A stretch of 64,000 nt of DNA from Flavobacterium sp. GTDB taxonomy: Bacteria > Bacteroidota > Bacteroidia > Flavobacteriales > Flavobacteriaceae. The notes beneath the pieces are model-generated. The model made no database searches and was not told where the DNA came from. It worked only from the letters and a program-made list of their open reading frames with translations. A program made the translations under genes and the position numbers. The stretch is taken from the NCBI GenBank assembly GCA_016787805.1, contig JAEUTY010000001.1:1-64000 (forward strand). The letters are read 5' to 3'. Below, in pieces: positions 43,515 to 51,049 of this stretch. How positions within the stretch are numbered: the first letter of the stretch is position 1; each line of letters starts with the position of its first letter.

Positions 43515-44567
43515 ATGAATTATTTCAAATATCTATTTCTAATTGCATCAATTGCCTCGTTTTCCCAAGAACTAACGCTTGAACAAGCCAATCATTTAGC
43601 CAGTTTACCCATCAAATGCTTGCAACAAGAATATCCAAATAAGTTAGGACAAATGCTTATTGATAGCACCGAAATACAATCGCCCAAACAACTACATCCT
43701 GCGTTTTACGGTTGTTTTGATTGGCATTCGTCGGTTCACGGCCACTGGAGTTTGGTTTTTTTGTTGAAAAAATTTCCGAATCTTGCTCATAGAGATGAAA
43801 TCATTACAAAGCTAAAAGTCAATTTATCAAAAGAAAATATTCAAGCAGAAGTAAATTATCTTTCTAAAAAACACGAAAAGTCATTCGAACGTACTTATGG
43901 TTGGAATTGGATTTTAAAACTACAATTGGAATTGGAAACTTCAAGCGAACCTTTTGCAAAAGATTTGGCTCAAAACTTAAAACCACTTTCCGATTTGATT
44001 ATAGAAAGATACATTGAATTTTTGCCAAAATTATTATATCCAATTCGAGTAGGAACACATTCTAATTCGGCTTATGGGTTAACTCATGCTTGGGATTATG
44101 CAATTCATTCAAATAATGTAGTTTTCCAAAAAAGTATCAAAGAAAATGCTATTCGATTGTATCTAAAAGACCAAAATTGCCCATTCAATTGGGAACCAAG
44201 CGGAACTGATTTTCTTTCACCATGTATGGAAGAAATGGCACTGATGCAACGAGTGCTTCCTAAAGCGGAGTTCTTATTATGGCTCAAAAAATTTGCACCA
44301 CAATTGTTTAATAAAAATTTTAAATGGGAAGTTGCTAAAGTTTCCGATCGAACCGATGGTCATTTAGTACATCTTGATGGATTGAATTTTAGTAGAGCGT
44401 GGAATTGGTATCATCTACTAAATCAATATCCAAAAGAGTTTGCTCATTTGAAGGTATTAGCCGATAATCACTTTAAGTTTTCATTACCTTCAGTAGTGGA
44501 TGGAAATTACGAAGGTGAACATTGGTTGGCTTCATTTGCCTTGCGCGCTTTTGAGGAAAGAAAATAA
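43515..44567 (+). CDS. DUF2891 family protein, exported
   Basis: 350-residue protein with an N-terminal signal-like segment (YFKYLFLIASIASFSQE) and a DUF2891 domain. HPAFYGCFDWHSSVHGHWSL near residue 56 is the family signature, and RTYGWNWILKLQLEL, THSNSAYGLTHAWDYA and FSRAWNWYHLL continue its (alpha/alpha)-barrel-like pattern. Its enzymatic role is unknown to me; the Trp/His-rich grooves suggest a carbohydrate-related fold, an inference. The start at 43515 was chosen over an in-frame ATG at 43479 because it places the signal peptide at the N-terminus. A strong terminator begins at its stop codon. Confidence 0.9.
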   Translation: MNYFKYLFLIASIASFSQELTLEQANHLASLPIKCLQQEYPNKLGQMLIDSTEIQSPKQLHPAFYGCFDWHSSVHGHWSLVFLLKKFPNLAHRDEIITKLKVNLSKENIQAEVNYLSKKHEKSFERTYGWNWILKLQLELETSSEPFAKDLAQNLKPLSDLIIERYIEFLPKLLYPIRVGTHSNSAYGLTHAWDYAIHSNNVVFQKSIKENAIRLYLKDQNCPFNWEPSGTDFLSPCMEEMALMQRVLPKAEFLLWLKKFAPQLFNKNFKWEVAKVSDRTDGHLVHLDGLNFSRAWNWYHLLNQYPKEFAHLKVLADNHFKFSLPSVVDGNYEGEHWLASFALRAFEERK

Positions 44568-44597
44568 AAAAGGTCGTCTAACCAGGACGACCTTTTT
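44566..44597 (+). terminator. Intrinsic terminator after DUF2891 gene
   Basis: GGTCGTC (44572-44578) pairs perfectly with GACGACC (44586-44592) around a seven-base loop; it is preceded by an A-run and followed by TTTTT (44593-44597). The first A-run bases overlap the stop codon. Confidence 0.9.
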
Positions 44598-44760
44598 CGT
44601 TTTAAATTTTAACCAATTTAAACCAATAAACCATTTTTTAACTACTCAAAGATAAAAATAAATCGATAAAAAGAATAAAAAAATCGATAAAATGCTTTTA
44701 TTTTATTTTTATATAAGTTAAATATTACAAATATGTTAATTTTTTACCATTTGTCTAATT

Positions 44761-44790
44761 AAAAAAGCTGCCCAATAAGACAGCTTTTTT
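44761..44790 (-). terminator. Intrinsic terminator, likely for the leftward T9SS gene
   Basis: AAAAAAGCTG (44761-44770) and CAGCTTTTTT (44781-44790) form a perfect ten-base-pair stem with a ten-base loop. Because the flanks are A-run and T-run it can work in both directions; it lies 20 bases past the end of the leftward gene at 44810. Confidence 0.85.
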
Positions 44791-44809
44791 AAAATTATTT
44801 TATAAATGC

Positions 44810-46876
44810 TTAGTTCTTAACTACTTTGATGTTTTTTGTGTTCTCTTTTGAAGTAATTTTTATCAAATAGGTTCCTGAAGAAAAATTAGACATGTCCAAA
44901 ATAGCATCTTTTGCATTAATTGCTTTTGAAAATAATTCTTGCCCAATTAAATTGTAAACTTTAACTGAATCAATAGTTTGGTTATTGCTTAAATGCAACT
45001 TATCATCAATTGGATTTGGATAGTAATTAAAACTTGAATTCTCAAAATCACTGCTTGCTAATGATGTATCATAGGCAGATACAACAAAGGTTCCTTGAGT
45101 TTCACTGTAGCCAAATATTCTTGCGTAAAGTGTTTGATTAGGTGTTAATCCAGTCAACGAAAGTCTAGCAAACAAACCATTTTCATTATTATTATTACAA
45201 GCAATGATATTATTAGTGTTGCAATTACTAAATACTTCAATTACAGTATCAGTAAGACCATTATTATTTTGTGTCTCAATCGTAATATTACCACTCTCGG
45301 GAACAGTAAACGAATACCAAACATCTAATGGAGTAGCTGTTCCTCCGCAAGACTGTTCATTGTTAGAAAGGTTATTTGTAGCTGCAAAATTGGTTCCGTT
45401 TACTGGAAATTCTCCAAAAGAAGAGCCAACAGTTAGTGGTATAGCTCCAGAACATTCATCATTCAATGGTGCCAGAGGCGCATTCAGAATAAATGATTTT
45501 ACTTGTATGCAATCACTTCCAGAAGCATCATTCATAATTGAAACATATATAATTTGTCCATTTGTTCCAACATAACTTGAAGGATTTGCTATCATATTTA
45601 CAATGTTTTGAGCATCAAATAAAGTGTTGTGATAATAAATGGAATAATCGGTAGGATTTTGACCATTTAATATGATAGACGTGTTGGTGGTTAAATCAAA
45701 AATAGAGTTCGAGCTAGTTAAATTTATTGGATTTGATAAAGGCATACTTGGTAGAAATTCCACAAACATTGAATCGGTCAATTGACAACCATTAGAAAGA
45801 GTAACAGTAACGGAGTATACTCCGGGTTGGTCGGCAACAAAATTATGTGTAGTTGCGCCTGTTATTAAGATTCCATTTTTAAACCATTGGTAGGTGGCAC
45901 CATCGATGGGTGAAGAACCAAACTGAATGGCTCTTGATTGTTGGCTGCAAATTGCTCCTCCATTAGCAATTGTAAAATCTGAAACCGTTTCAAATCCAGT
46001 CCCTACAGCTCCAGTAATTCCGTTTACTTGACCTATGTCAAAGCTTCCTGAGCCTAAAAATACTGCGGAGTCAAGAGCATTATCGTTTCGGTCTGCAATT
46101 ACAATTTTTATATGATAAGTATGTGTTGGTACAACGTCGGTTGATGCAGTCATTTTTACCGTATGGCCATTAAAATTTATCGGCGCTGTGTTTGGGTTTA
46201 AACCTTCAGGTAAAAGATAAAATTTGTCAAAATAGGTAGGATTTACAGAAGGACAACCAGTATTGTATTGGCTATTTCTTACTGTTACAACCGAAACAGG
46301 AGCGCTAGTCGTTGGTACTAGACCAATATTGTAAGTTGGTCCTCCAGTCGTTACATCATTTACAAAAAAAGCAAAAGCATCTGAAAAAGTACATTGATAA
46401 AATCCGTACTCTTCAGAAGCAAATAAGAAATCAAAGCTCATCGTGGTTGACAAAGGAATAAAGTCAAATTCTAGGATAGTTGCGTCATTATAGTTATTCA
46501 ATCCTGGATCTATGCCCAAATTTTGAATGTAATCAAATAATTGGTTGTCTCCGGGCCAATTTCCAGCACTAAGTGTAGTGTTGTTAGGTCCAACTGATGC
46601 GGTAGCACTACCAGATATCAAAACCAAACCAGAAGGTAACGGAAAATTGGGGTTGGTATTCGTAAAATAACCAATTCCATTATCATCGCCAAAATTTGTA
46701 CCTGTGCTCCAAGTAATATTGGAAACAGTACCAACACAACCATTGCCTTGCGAACCAAACAATACATCTTGAACCAATTGAGGAACCGTATAAGCGGTAG
46801 TACTCACATTTATAGGTTGGGAATAAACTTGCGAAATGGCAAAAAAAGAAATTAAAAGGAGTAATTTATTTTTCAT
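44810..46876 (-). CDS. Choice-of-anchor L domain protein with T9SS type A sorting domain
   Basis: 688-residue secreted protein. Layout: signal peptide (KNKLLLLISFFAISQVYS), choice-of-anchor L domain over residues 25-280 (VQDVLFGSQGNGCVGTVSNI; FDFLFASEEYGFYQCTFSDA; ADRNDNALDSAVFLGSGSF), a PKD/Ig-like section with VADQPGVYSVTVTLSNGCQL, a galactose-binding-like region and a C-terminal type A sorting domain (FNYYPNPIDDKLHLSN, then GTYLIKITS). The C-terminal domain directs type IX secretion and is normally cleaved. The passenger probably acts at the surface, for example in adhesion; its ligand is unknown. Confidence 0.93.
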   Translation of the reverse strand: MKNKLLLLISFFAISQVYSQPINVSTTAYTVPQLVQDVLFGSQGNGCVGTVSNITWSTGTNFGDDNGIGYFTNTNPNFPLPSGLVLISGSATASVGPNNTTLSAGNWPGDNQLFDYIQNLGIDPGLNNYNDATILEFDFIPLSTTMSFDFLFASEEYGFYQCTFSDAFAFFVNDVTTGGPTYNIGLVPTTSAPVSVVTVRNSQYNTGCPSVNPTYFDKFYLLPEGLNPNTAPINFNGHTVKMTASTDVVPTHTYHIKIVIADRNDNALDSAVFLGSGSFDIGQVNGITGAVGTGFETVSDFTIANGGAICSQQSRAIQFGSSPIDGATYQWFKNGILITGATTHNFVADQPGVYSVTVTLSNGCQLTDSMFVEFLPSMPLSNPINLTSSNSIFDLTTNTSIILNGQNPTDYSIYYHNTLFDAQNIVNMIANPSSYVGTNGQIIYVSIMNDASGSDCIQVKSFILNAPLAPLNDECSGAIPLTVGSSFGEFPVNGTNFAATNNLSNNEQSCGGTATPLDVWYSFTVPESGNITIETQNNNGLTDTVIEVFSNCNTNNIIACNNNNENGLFARLSLTGLTPNQTLYARIFGYSETQGTFVVSAYDTSLASSDFENSSFNYYPNPIDDKLHLSNNQTIDSVKVYNLIGQELFSKAINAKDAILDMSNFSSGTYLIKITSKENTKNIKVVKN

Positions 46877-46896
46877 ATGATTTTATTTTTTTAAAG

Positions 46897-46904
46897 CAAA
46901 GTTA
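46897..46904 (-). promoter_or_regulatory. Promoter element for the T9SS cargo gene
   Basis: On the minus strand TAACTTTG followed by C matches TAnnTTTGc, 20 bases before the ATG at 46876. A clear -33 TTG is not visible. It is arranged back to back with the plus-strand element at 46954. Confidence 0.45.
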
Positions 46905-46953
46905 TAATTTTATAATACATAAAAGTAAGAATAAATTACTAATATCAATTTCA

Positions 46954-46961
46954 TACTTTTG
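46954..46961 (+). promoter_or_regulatory. Promoter element for the FAD-dependent dehydrogenase gene
   Basis: TACTTTTG followed by C matches the TAnnTTTGc -7 box and lies 13 bases before the GTG start at 46975, implying a very short leader. The -33 box is degenerate (TTA). Confidence 0.45.
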
Positions 46962-46974
46962 CAAAAAAAATAAA

Positions 46975-48543
46975 GTGCCACGCGAAATACAATTACAAGT
47001 TGCTCCTGAAGTTGCTGCTAACGAAAGTTTGCTCAAAGCGCATATTGCTAAATTGTTTCAAATTTCGGTAAATGAAATTCAACATATAATTCCACTGAAA
47101 CGTTCCATTGATGCGCGACAAAAAGCCATCAAAATCAATTATAAGGTCAATGTTTTTTTTAAAGGTGAAGATTTTATTGCCCAAAAAATAGAACTTCCCA
47201 ATTACAAAAACGTTTCGAATGCTGAAGAAGTAATTATTGTTGGAGCTGGTCCAGCTGGTTTGTTTGCGGCATTACAACTAATTGAGTTAGGAGTAAAACC
47301 AATCGTCATCGAGCGTGGAAAAGATGTTCGTGGCCGTCGAAGGGATTTAAAGGCCATCAATGTTGATCATATAGTAAATGAAGACTCGAATTATTGTTTT
47401 GGCGAAGGTGGTGCTGGAACCTATTCGGATGGTAAATTATACACACGTTCCAAAAAGCGAGGCGATGTAGATCGAATTTTACGTTTGTTAGTTGCTTTTG
47501 GCGCTTCTGATCAAATCTTAGTTGAAGCACATCCGCACATTGGAACCAATAAATTGCCACAAATCATTCAAGATATTCGTGAAAAAATCATCGAATGTGG
47601 CGGAAAAGTTTTGTTTGAAACTCGGGTTACAGATTTTGTTATAAAAGAAAATGCTATCAAAGGAGTAATCATCCAAAACGGTGATACTATTGAAGCTGAT
47701 AATGTAATATTAGCAACCGGACACTCAGCAAGAGATATTTTTGAATTATTGCATAAAAAGAAAATCCATATCGAAGCAAAGCCTTTTGCATTGGGAGTTC
47801 GAGCTGAACATCCACAAGAGTTAATTGATAAAATTCAATACAGTTGTGATTATCGTGGTGAATTTTTGCCACCATCACCGTATTCGATTGTCAAACAAGT
47901 TAATGGTCGCGGAATGTATTCGTTTTGTATGTGTCCAGGTGGAGTAATTGCACCATGTGCTACGAGTCCAGGAGAAGTGGTTACCAATGGTTGGTCGCCT
48001 TCCAAAAGAGATCAAGCAACAGCCAATTCGGGTATTGTAGTGGAGTTGAAATTGGAAGATTTTAAACCATTTGCCAAATTTGATGCTTTGGCTGGAATGG
48101 AATTTCAAAAAGCAATCGAACAAAAAGCTTGGTATTTGGCAGGTTCAACTCAAAAAGTCCCTGCGCAACGTATGGTAGACTTTACACAAAATAAAATATC
48201 GCAATCCATTCCTAAAACTTCTTACGTACCGGGAACAACTTCTGTCGAATTGGGACAAGTATTTCCTGGGTTTTTAACTCAAATTATGCGCGAAGGATTT
48301 GTTGAGTTCGGAAAAACTATGCGCGGATATTTGACCAATGATGCCATTTTGCATGCTCCTGAAAGTAGAACATCGTCTCCTGTTCGAATTCCAAGAGATA
48401 ATGAAACACTTGAGCATGTTCAAATAAAAGGATTGTATCCTTGCGGAGAAGGAGCTGGTTATGCAGGCGGAATTATTTCTGCTGCAATTGATGGTGAAAA
48501 GTGTGCTCAAAAAATATGTGAATCAATAAAAAATAAAAAATAG
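46975..48543 (+). CDS. FAD-dependent dehydrogenase (COG2509-like)
   Basis: 522-residue flavoprotein of the uncharacterised FAD-dependent dehydrogenase group. The N-terminal 80 residues form an extra alpha/beta domain (LQVAPEVAANESLLKAHIAK). The FAD motif EVIIVGAGPAGLFAALQLIE is near residue 84, ERGKDVRGRRRDLKAIN follows, then CFGEGGAGTYSDGKLYTR and the second dinucleotide motif NVILATGHSARDIFELL. The end has GLYPCGEGAGYAGGIISAAI, the closing FAD-binding loop. The start is GTG, because the frame is closed just upstream and a -7 box stands 13 bases before. Its substrate is unknown; no partner gene adjoins it. Confidence 0.92.
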   Translation: MPREIQLQVAPEVAANESLLKAHIAKLFQISVNEIQHIIPLKRSIDARQKAIKINYKVNVFFKGEDFIAQKIELPNYKNVSNAEEVIIVGAGPAGLFAALQLIELGVKPIVIERGKDVRGRRRDLKAINVDHIVNEDSNYCFGEGGAGTYSDGKLYTRSKKRGDVDRILRLLVAFGASDQILVEAHPHIGTNKLPQIIQDIREKIIECGGKVLFETRVTDFVIKENAIKGVIIQNGDTIEADNVILATGHSARDIFELLHKKKIHIEAKPFALGVRAEHPQELIDKIQYSCDYRGEFLPPSPYSIVKQVNGRGMYSFCMCPGGVIAPCATSPGEVVTNGWSPSKRDQATANSGIVVELKLEDFKPFAKFDALAGMEFQKAIEQKAWYLAGSTQKVPAQRMVDFTQNKISQSIPKTSYVPGTTSVELGQVFPGFLTQIMREGFVEFGKTMRGYLTNDAILHAPESRTSSPVRIPRDNETLEHVQIKGLYPCGEGAGYAGGIISAAIDGEKCAQKICESIKNKK

Positions 48544-48623
48544 AAAAAAAAAGTAGGGAGAAGCAATTTAAAGTTGTCTAAGTAATAAAAGAAAGAGAAT
48601 TACTATTTATAGATTGGGTTAAA

Positions 48624-48732
48624 TTGCTATGAAAAAGAAAAAATAACCTAAAGTTGCTATGAGAAAGAACTGCTATGAAAATGATTTTGCTATGAAAAAA
48701 GATTTGTTTAAAAAAATTGCTATGAAAAAAGA
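48624..48732 (+). repeat. Five degenerate copies of TTGCTATGAAAAA around a start codon
   Basis: Copies begin at about 48624, 48654, 48670, 48687 and 48717; each includes an ATG (48629, 48659, 48675, 48692, 48722). Spacings are roughly 30, 16, 17 and 30 bases. The first opens a four-lysine minimal frame (MKKKK then stop), the third opens MKMILL then stop, and the second, fourth and fifth are in frame with the lipoprotein. The copy at 48717 gives the start that places the signal peptide correctly. This looks like tandem duplication of a translation-initiation region. Confidence 0.8.
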
Positions 48733-49507
48733 ACAATTAGTAATTCTCTTCTTCTTTTTTGTTGCATTCGGATTTTACTCTTGTACAGATGGTGATCCGA
48801 TAGAAAAAGAATACGTTACCACTAAAAGTATAGGATTAAGAACTACTTTAAATAAAATTAAAGCCGATAATGGGATTGATGGAAGAAATCAGCCAACCAC
48901 TTTTTCTTCCTGTTTTGATTTTGTTTATCCGTTGTATTTATCGTACAATAATTCAACCGAAGTAACAGTTAACTCGTTTGAAGGATTGTTGACTATATTG
49001 ACCAATGAAAATCAGTCTTTGTACATTGATGGTATTTCATTTCCGTTCAAAATTGCGTCTACAACAAATGGTTCAATAACAATAATCAACGGTGAAAATG
49101 ATTTTCAAAACACAATTGAAAGTTGTGGTTTTACTACTTTCAATGACTATATTATGAATGGTCCTTGTTATGATTTTGTTTATCCATTTTCGGTAATCAA
49201 TCATACCAATCAAACGGTTGCTGTTTCTAATCATAATCAAATACTAGATATGATTTCTGAAGGCAATGGAAATTATATTTTGGATATTGTTTATCCATTT
49301 TCAGTAGTGAAAAATAATCAAACAGTTGTTATTCAAAACGCCTATCAGTTTTTTGAATTTAACGATGATTGTTTTGATCCTTGTAATTGTCCGCCAATTG
49401 AAGCACCTGTTTGTGTGCAAACATCAAGTGGTTTGTTGCAATTTCAAAATGAATGCATAGCAAATTGCGCAGGATTTTCTTCTGCTGATTTTGTGAATTG
49501 CAATTAG
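48722..49507 (+). CDS. Lipoprotein with VYP-type internal repeats and Kazal-like C-terminus
   Basis: 261-residue predicted lipoprotein: KKEQLVILFFFFVAFGFYSC ends in the acylated Cys, followed by acidic TDGD, which could favour surface export. Two repeats of about 68 residues follow. One begins CFDFVYPLYLSYNN and the other CYDFVYPFSVINHTNQTV; each has a second half (GISFPFKIAS; DIVYPFSVVKNNQTVVI) and ends with a Cys. The last 45 residues, CNCPPIEAPVC to FQNECIANCAGF and a final Cys, match the cysteine pattern of Kazal protease-inhibitor domains. An earlier in-frame ATG at 48659 would bury the signal peptide. It lies 105 bases before the sigma-factor gene, so it may belong to that signalling unit. 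Confidence 0.8.
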   Translation: MKKEQLVILFFFFVAFGFYSCTDGDPIEKEYVTTKSIGLRTTLNKIKADNGIDGRNQPTTFSSCFDFVYPLYLSYNNSTEVTVNSFEGLLTILTNENQSLYIDGISFPFKIASTTNGSITIINGENDFQNTIESCGFTTFNDYIMNGPCYDFVYPFSVINHTNQTVAVSNHNQILDMISEGNGNYILDIVYPFSVVKNNQTVVIQNAYQFFEFNDDCFDPCNCPPIEAPVCVQTSSGLLQFQNECIANCAGFSSADFVNCN

Positions 49508-49570
49508 TAAGTAGTCGTTGGTTATTGTGTTTAAAATAGTTAATTGGGTAATTAATTAAAATTTTTATTG

Positions 49571-49595
49571 CCACATATTCACAACGAATATGTGG
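49571..49595. repeat. Perfect inverted repeat upstream of sigma-factor gene
   Basis: CCACATATTC (49571-49580) and GAATATGTGG (49586-49595) form a ten-base-pair perfect palindrome with a five-base loop, 17 bases before the sigma-factor ATG at 49613. There is no T-run after it on the plus strand, so a terminator for the lipoprotein gene is unlikely in that direction. An operator or an mRNA hairpin near the start is possible. Confidence 0.7.
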
Positions 49596-49612
49596 TGATA
49601 AATTTTATTAAA

Positions 49613-50140
49613 ATGAGTAATACGGATCAAAAAATACATTCCTTATTGTGTTCAGAAGCAACTTTTAGAACTGTTTTTGATGCAAATTTTAAGGTGTTGA
49701 GAAATTTTTTGATTTACCGATTTAAAGACGTCGAACGTGCTGAAGATGTTGCTCAAAACGCTTTTGTAATTCTTTGGGAAAATTGTAAAATACTTAAACC
49801 CGAACAAGCCAAAAGCTTCTTGTTTACTACAGCCATTCGCCTTTCTTTAAATCACATAAAGCACGATAAAGTAGTGCTCAATTTTGAAATTCAATCAAGA
49901 CCAAAATCAATTCATCAAGAATCTCCTGAATTTTTATTAGAAGAATCTGAATTGAAAAACCAATTGGAAAAAGCGATTAACGATTTGCCCGAAAAGCAAC
50001 GTACCGTTTTCTTGATGAATCGTTTTGAAAATCATTCCTACAGTGAAATTGCTTCATTGCTGGATTTGTCTGTAAAAGCTGTCGAAAAAAGAATGCATCA
50101 AGCCTTACTTTCTTTACGAAAAGTGGCCAAAAATGTTTAA
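49613..50140 (+). CDS. ECF (FecI-type) RNA polymerase sigma factor
   Basis: 175-residue extracytoplasmic-function sigma factor. Region 2 covers residues 15-85 (FRTVFDANFKVLRNFLIYRF; ERAEDVAQNAFVILWENC) and region 4 residues 110-170 (INDLPEKQRTVFLMNRFENH, then SYSEIASLLDLSVKAVEKRM). An in-frame ATG at 49568 would start inside the upstream palindrome, so ATG 49613 is preferred. The gene lies three bases before a FecR anti-sigma gene and is followed by a TonB-dependent receptor, the standard cell-surface signalling arrangement. Target promoters are unknown, and autoregulation of this operon is likely. Confidence 0.93.
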   Translation: MSNTDQKIHSLLCSEATFRTVFDANFKVLRNFLIYRFKDVERAEDVAQNAFVILWENCKILKPEQAKSFLFTTAIRLSLNHIKHDKVVLNFEIQSRPKSIHQESPEFLLEESELKNQLEKAINDLPEKQRTVFLMNRFENHSYSEIASLLDLSVKAVEKRMHQALLSLRKVAKNV

Positions 50141-50143
50141 AAA

Positions 50144-51049
50144 ATGAAAATGGAAAAAGAAACTTTTCTTGCAGAATGGTTAGATGGAAAAATCGCTGAC
50201 AATCAACTGAAACAATTGGTTTCGGAAGAAGACTTTGTTGCTTTCCAAATGCTGAAAAATGAGTTAGGAAAATGGAACATTGCAGAGCCCAACATGGAAC
50301 AAAATTTTGAAGCGATTCAACAAAAGTTAGCTTCCAAAAAACCAGTTCAAACCAATAAAGTTATCGCAATTTGGAAATACGTTGCGGTTGCAGCTAGTTT
50401 TATTATTGTCTTTGGTTTATACCAAATGTTGGTATTTTCAAATGAAGTAGCCACCGATTTTGGTAAAACAAATACTGTTACACTAAGCGATAATTCACAA
50501 GTAACATTAAATTCTAAGGCCAAAATAGCGTATCCTAATTGGTTTCAATTGAACCGAAATATCAAGCTTGATGGAGAAGCTTTTTTTGAAGTGTCAAAAG
50601 GAAGTACTTTCACTGTAGAAACTTCAATCGGAAAAGTAACGGTATTGGGAACCAAATTTAATGTAGCTTCTTTTGATGATTATTTTGAAGTGGTTTGTTA
50701 CGAAGGAAAAGTAAATGTTGTTACTCATAATAAGTCAACTATTTTGACTCAAGGTGAAATACTACGTTGGTACAATAATAATCTAGAAAATTGGGCTGAA
50801 ATCCAGCCAGAAAAGCCTCTTTGGATTTCTGGAGAAACTACTTTTAAGAATGTACCTATGAAATATGTTATTGAAAAATTCAAAAAACAATACGACGTAG
50901 AGATTAATTACCCCAAAAACATTGAAGAAATTAAGTTTACCGGAAGTTTTTCCAATTCTGATAAAGATATTGCTTTGAAATCTATTTGTTTACCACTAAA
51001 TTTGAACTATTCAAATAGCAATTCAAAAACAATTCAAATTTCAGAATGA
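50144..51049 (+). CDS. FecR-family anti-sigma factor
   Basis: 301-residue inner-membrane regulator. Residues 1-80 form the cytoplasmic sigma-binding part (ETFLAEWLDGKIADNQLKQL), a single membrane helix follows at about 84-104 (KYVAVAASFIIVFGLYQMLV), then the periplasmic FecR domain (KTNTVTLSDNSQVTLNSKAK; LDGEAFFEVSKGSTFTVET; VTVLGTKFNVASF) and a C-terminal DUF4974 domain (MKYVIEKFKKQYDVEINYP). It overlaps the receptor gene by four bases (ATGA). By family analogy the receptor's signalling domain contacts this protein to release the sigma factor. Confidence 0.94.
   Translation: MKMEKETFLAEWLDGKIADNQLKQLVSEEDFVAFQMLKNELGKWNIAEPNMEQNFEAIQQKLASKKPVQTNKVIAIWKYVAVAASFIIVFGLYQMLVFSNEVATDFGKTNTVTLSDNSQVTLNSKAKIAYPNWFQLNRNIKLDGEAFFEVSKGSTFTVETSIGKVTVLGTKFNVASFDDYFEVVCYEGKVNVVTHNKSTILTQGEILRWYNNNLENWAEIQPEKPLWISGETTFKNVPMKYVIEKFKKQYDVEINYPKNIEEIKFTGSFSNSDKDIALKSICLPLNLNYSNSNSKTIQISE

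Noticed and set aside
48624-48732. Possible CRISPR array from five short repeats
   Set aside because: Repeats are only about 13 bases, spacers are uneven and mostly 3-17 bases, copies contain start codons and coding sequence, and no cas genes are present.
49571-49595. Terminator of the lipoprotein gene
   Set aside because: The hairpin is perfect but A+T-rich without a following T-run on the plus strand, and it sits 64 bases past the stop and only 17 before the next ATG.
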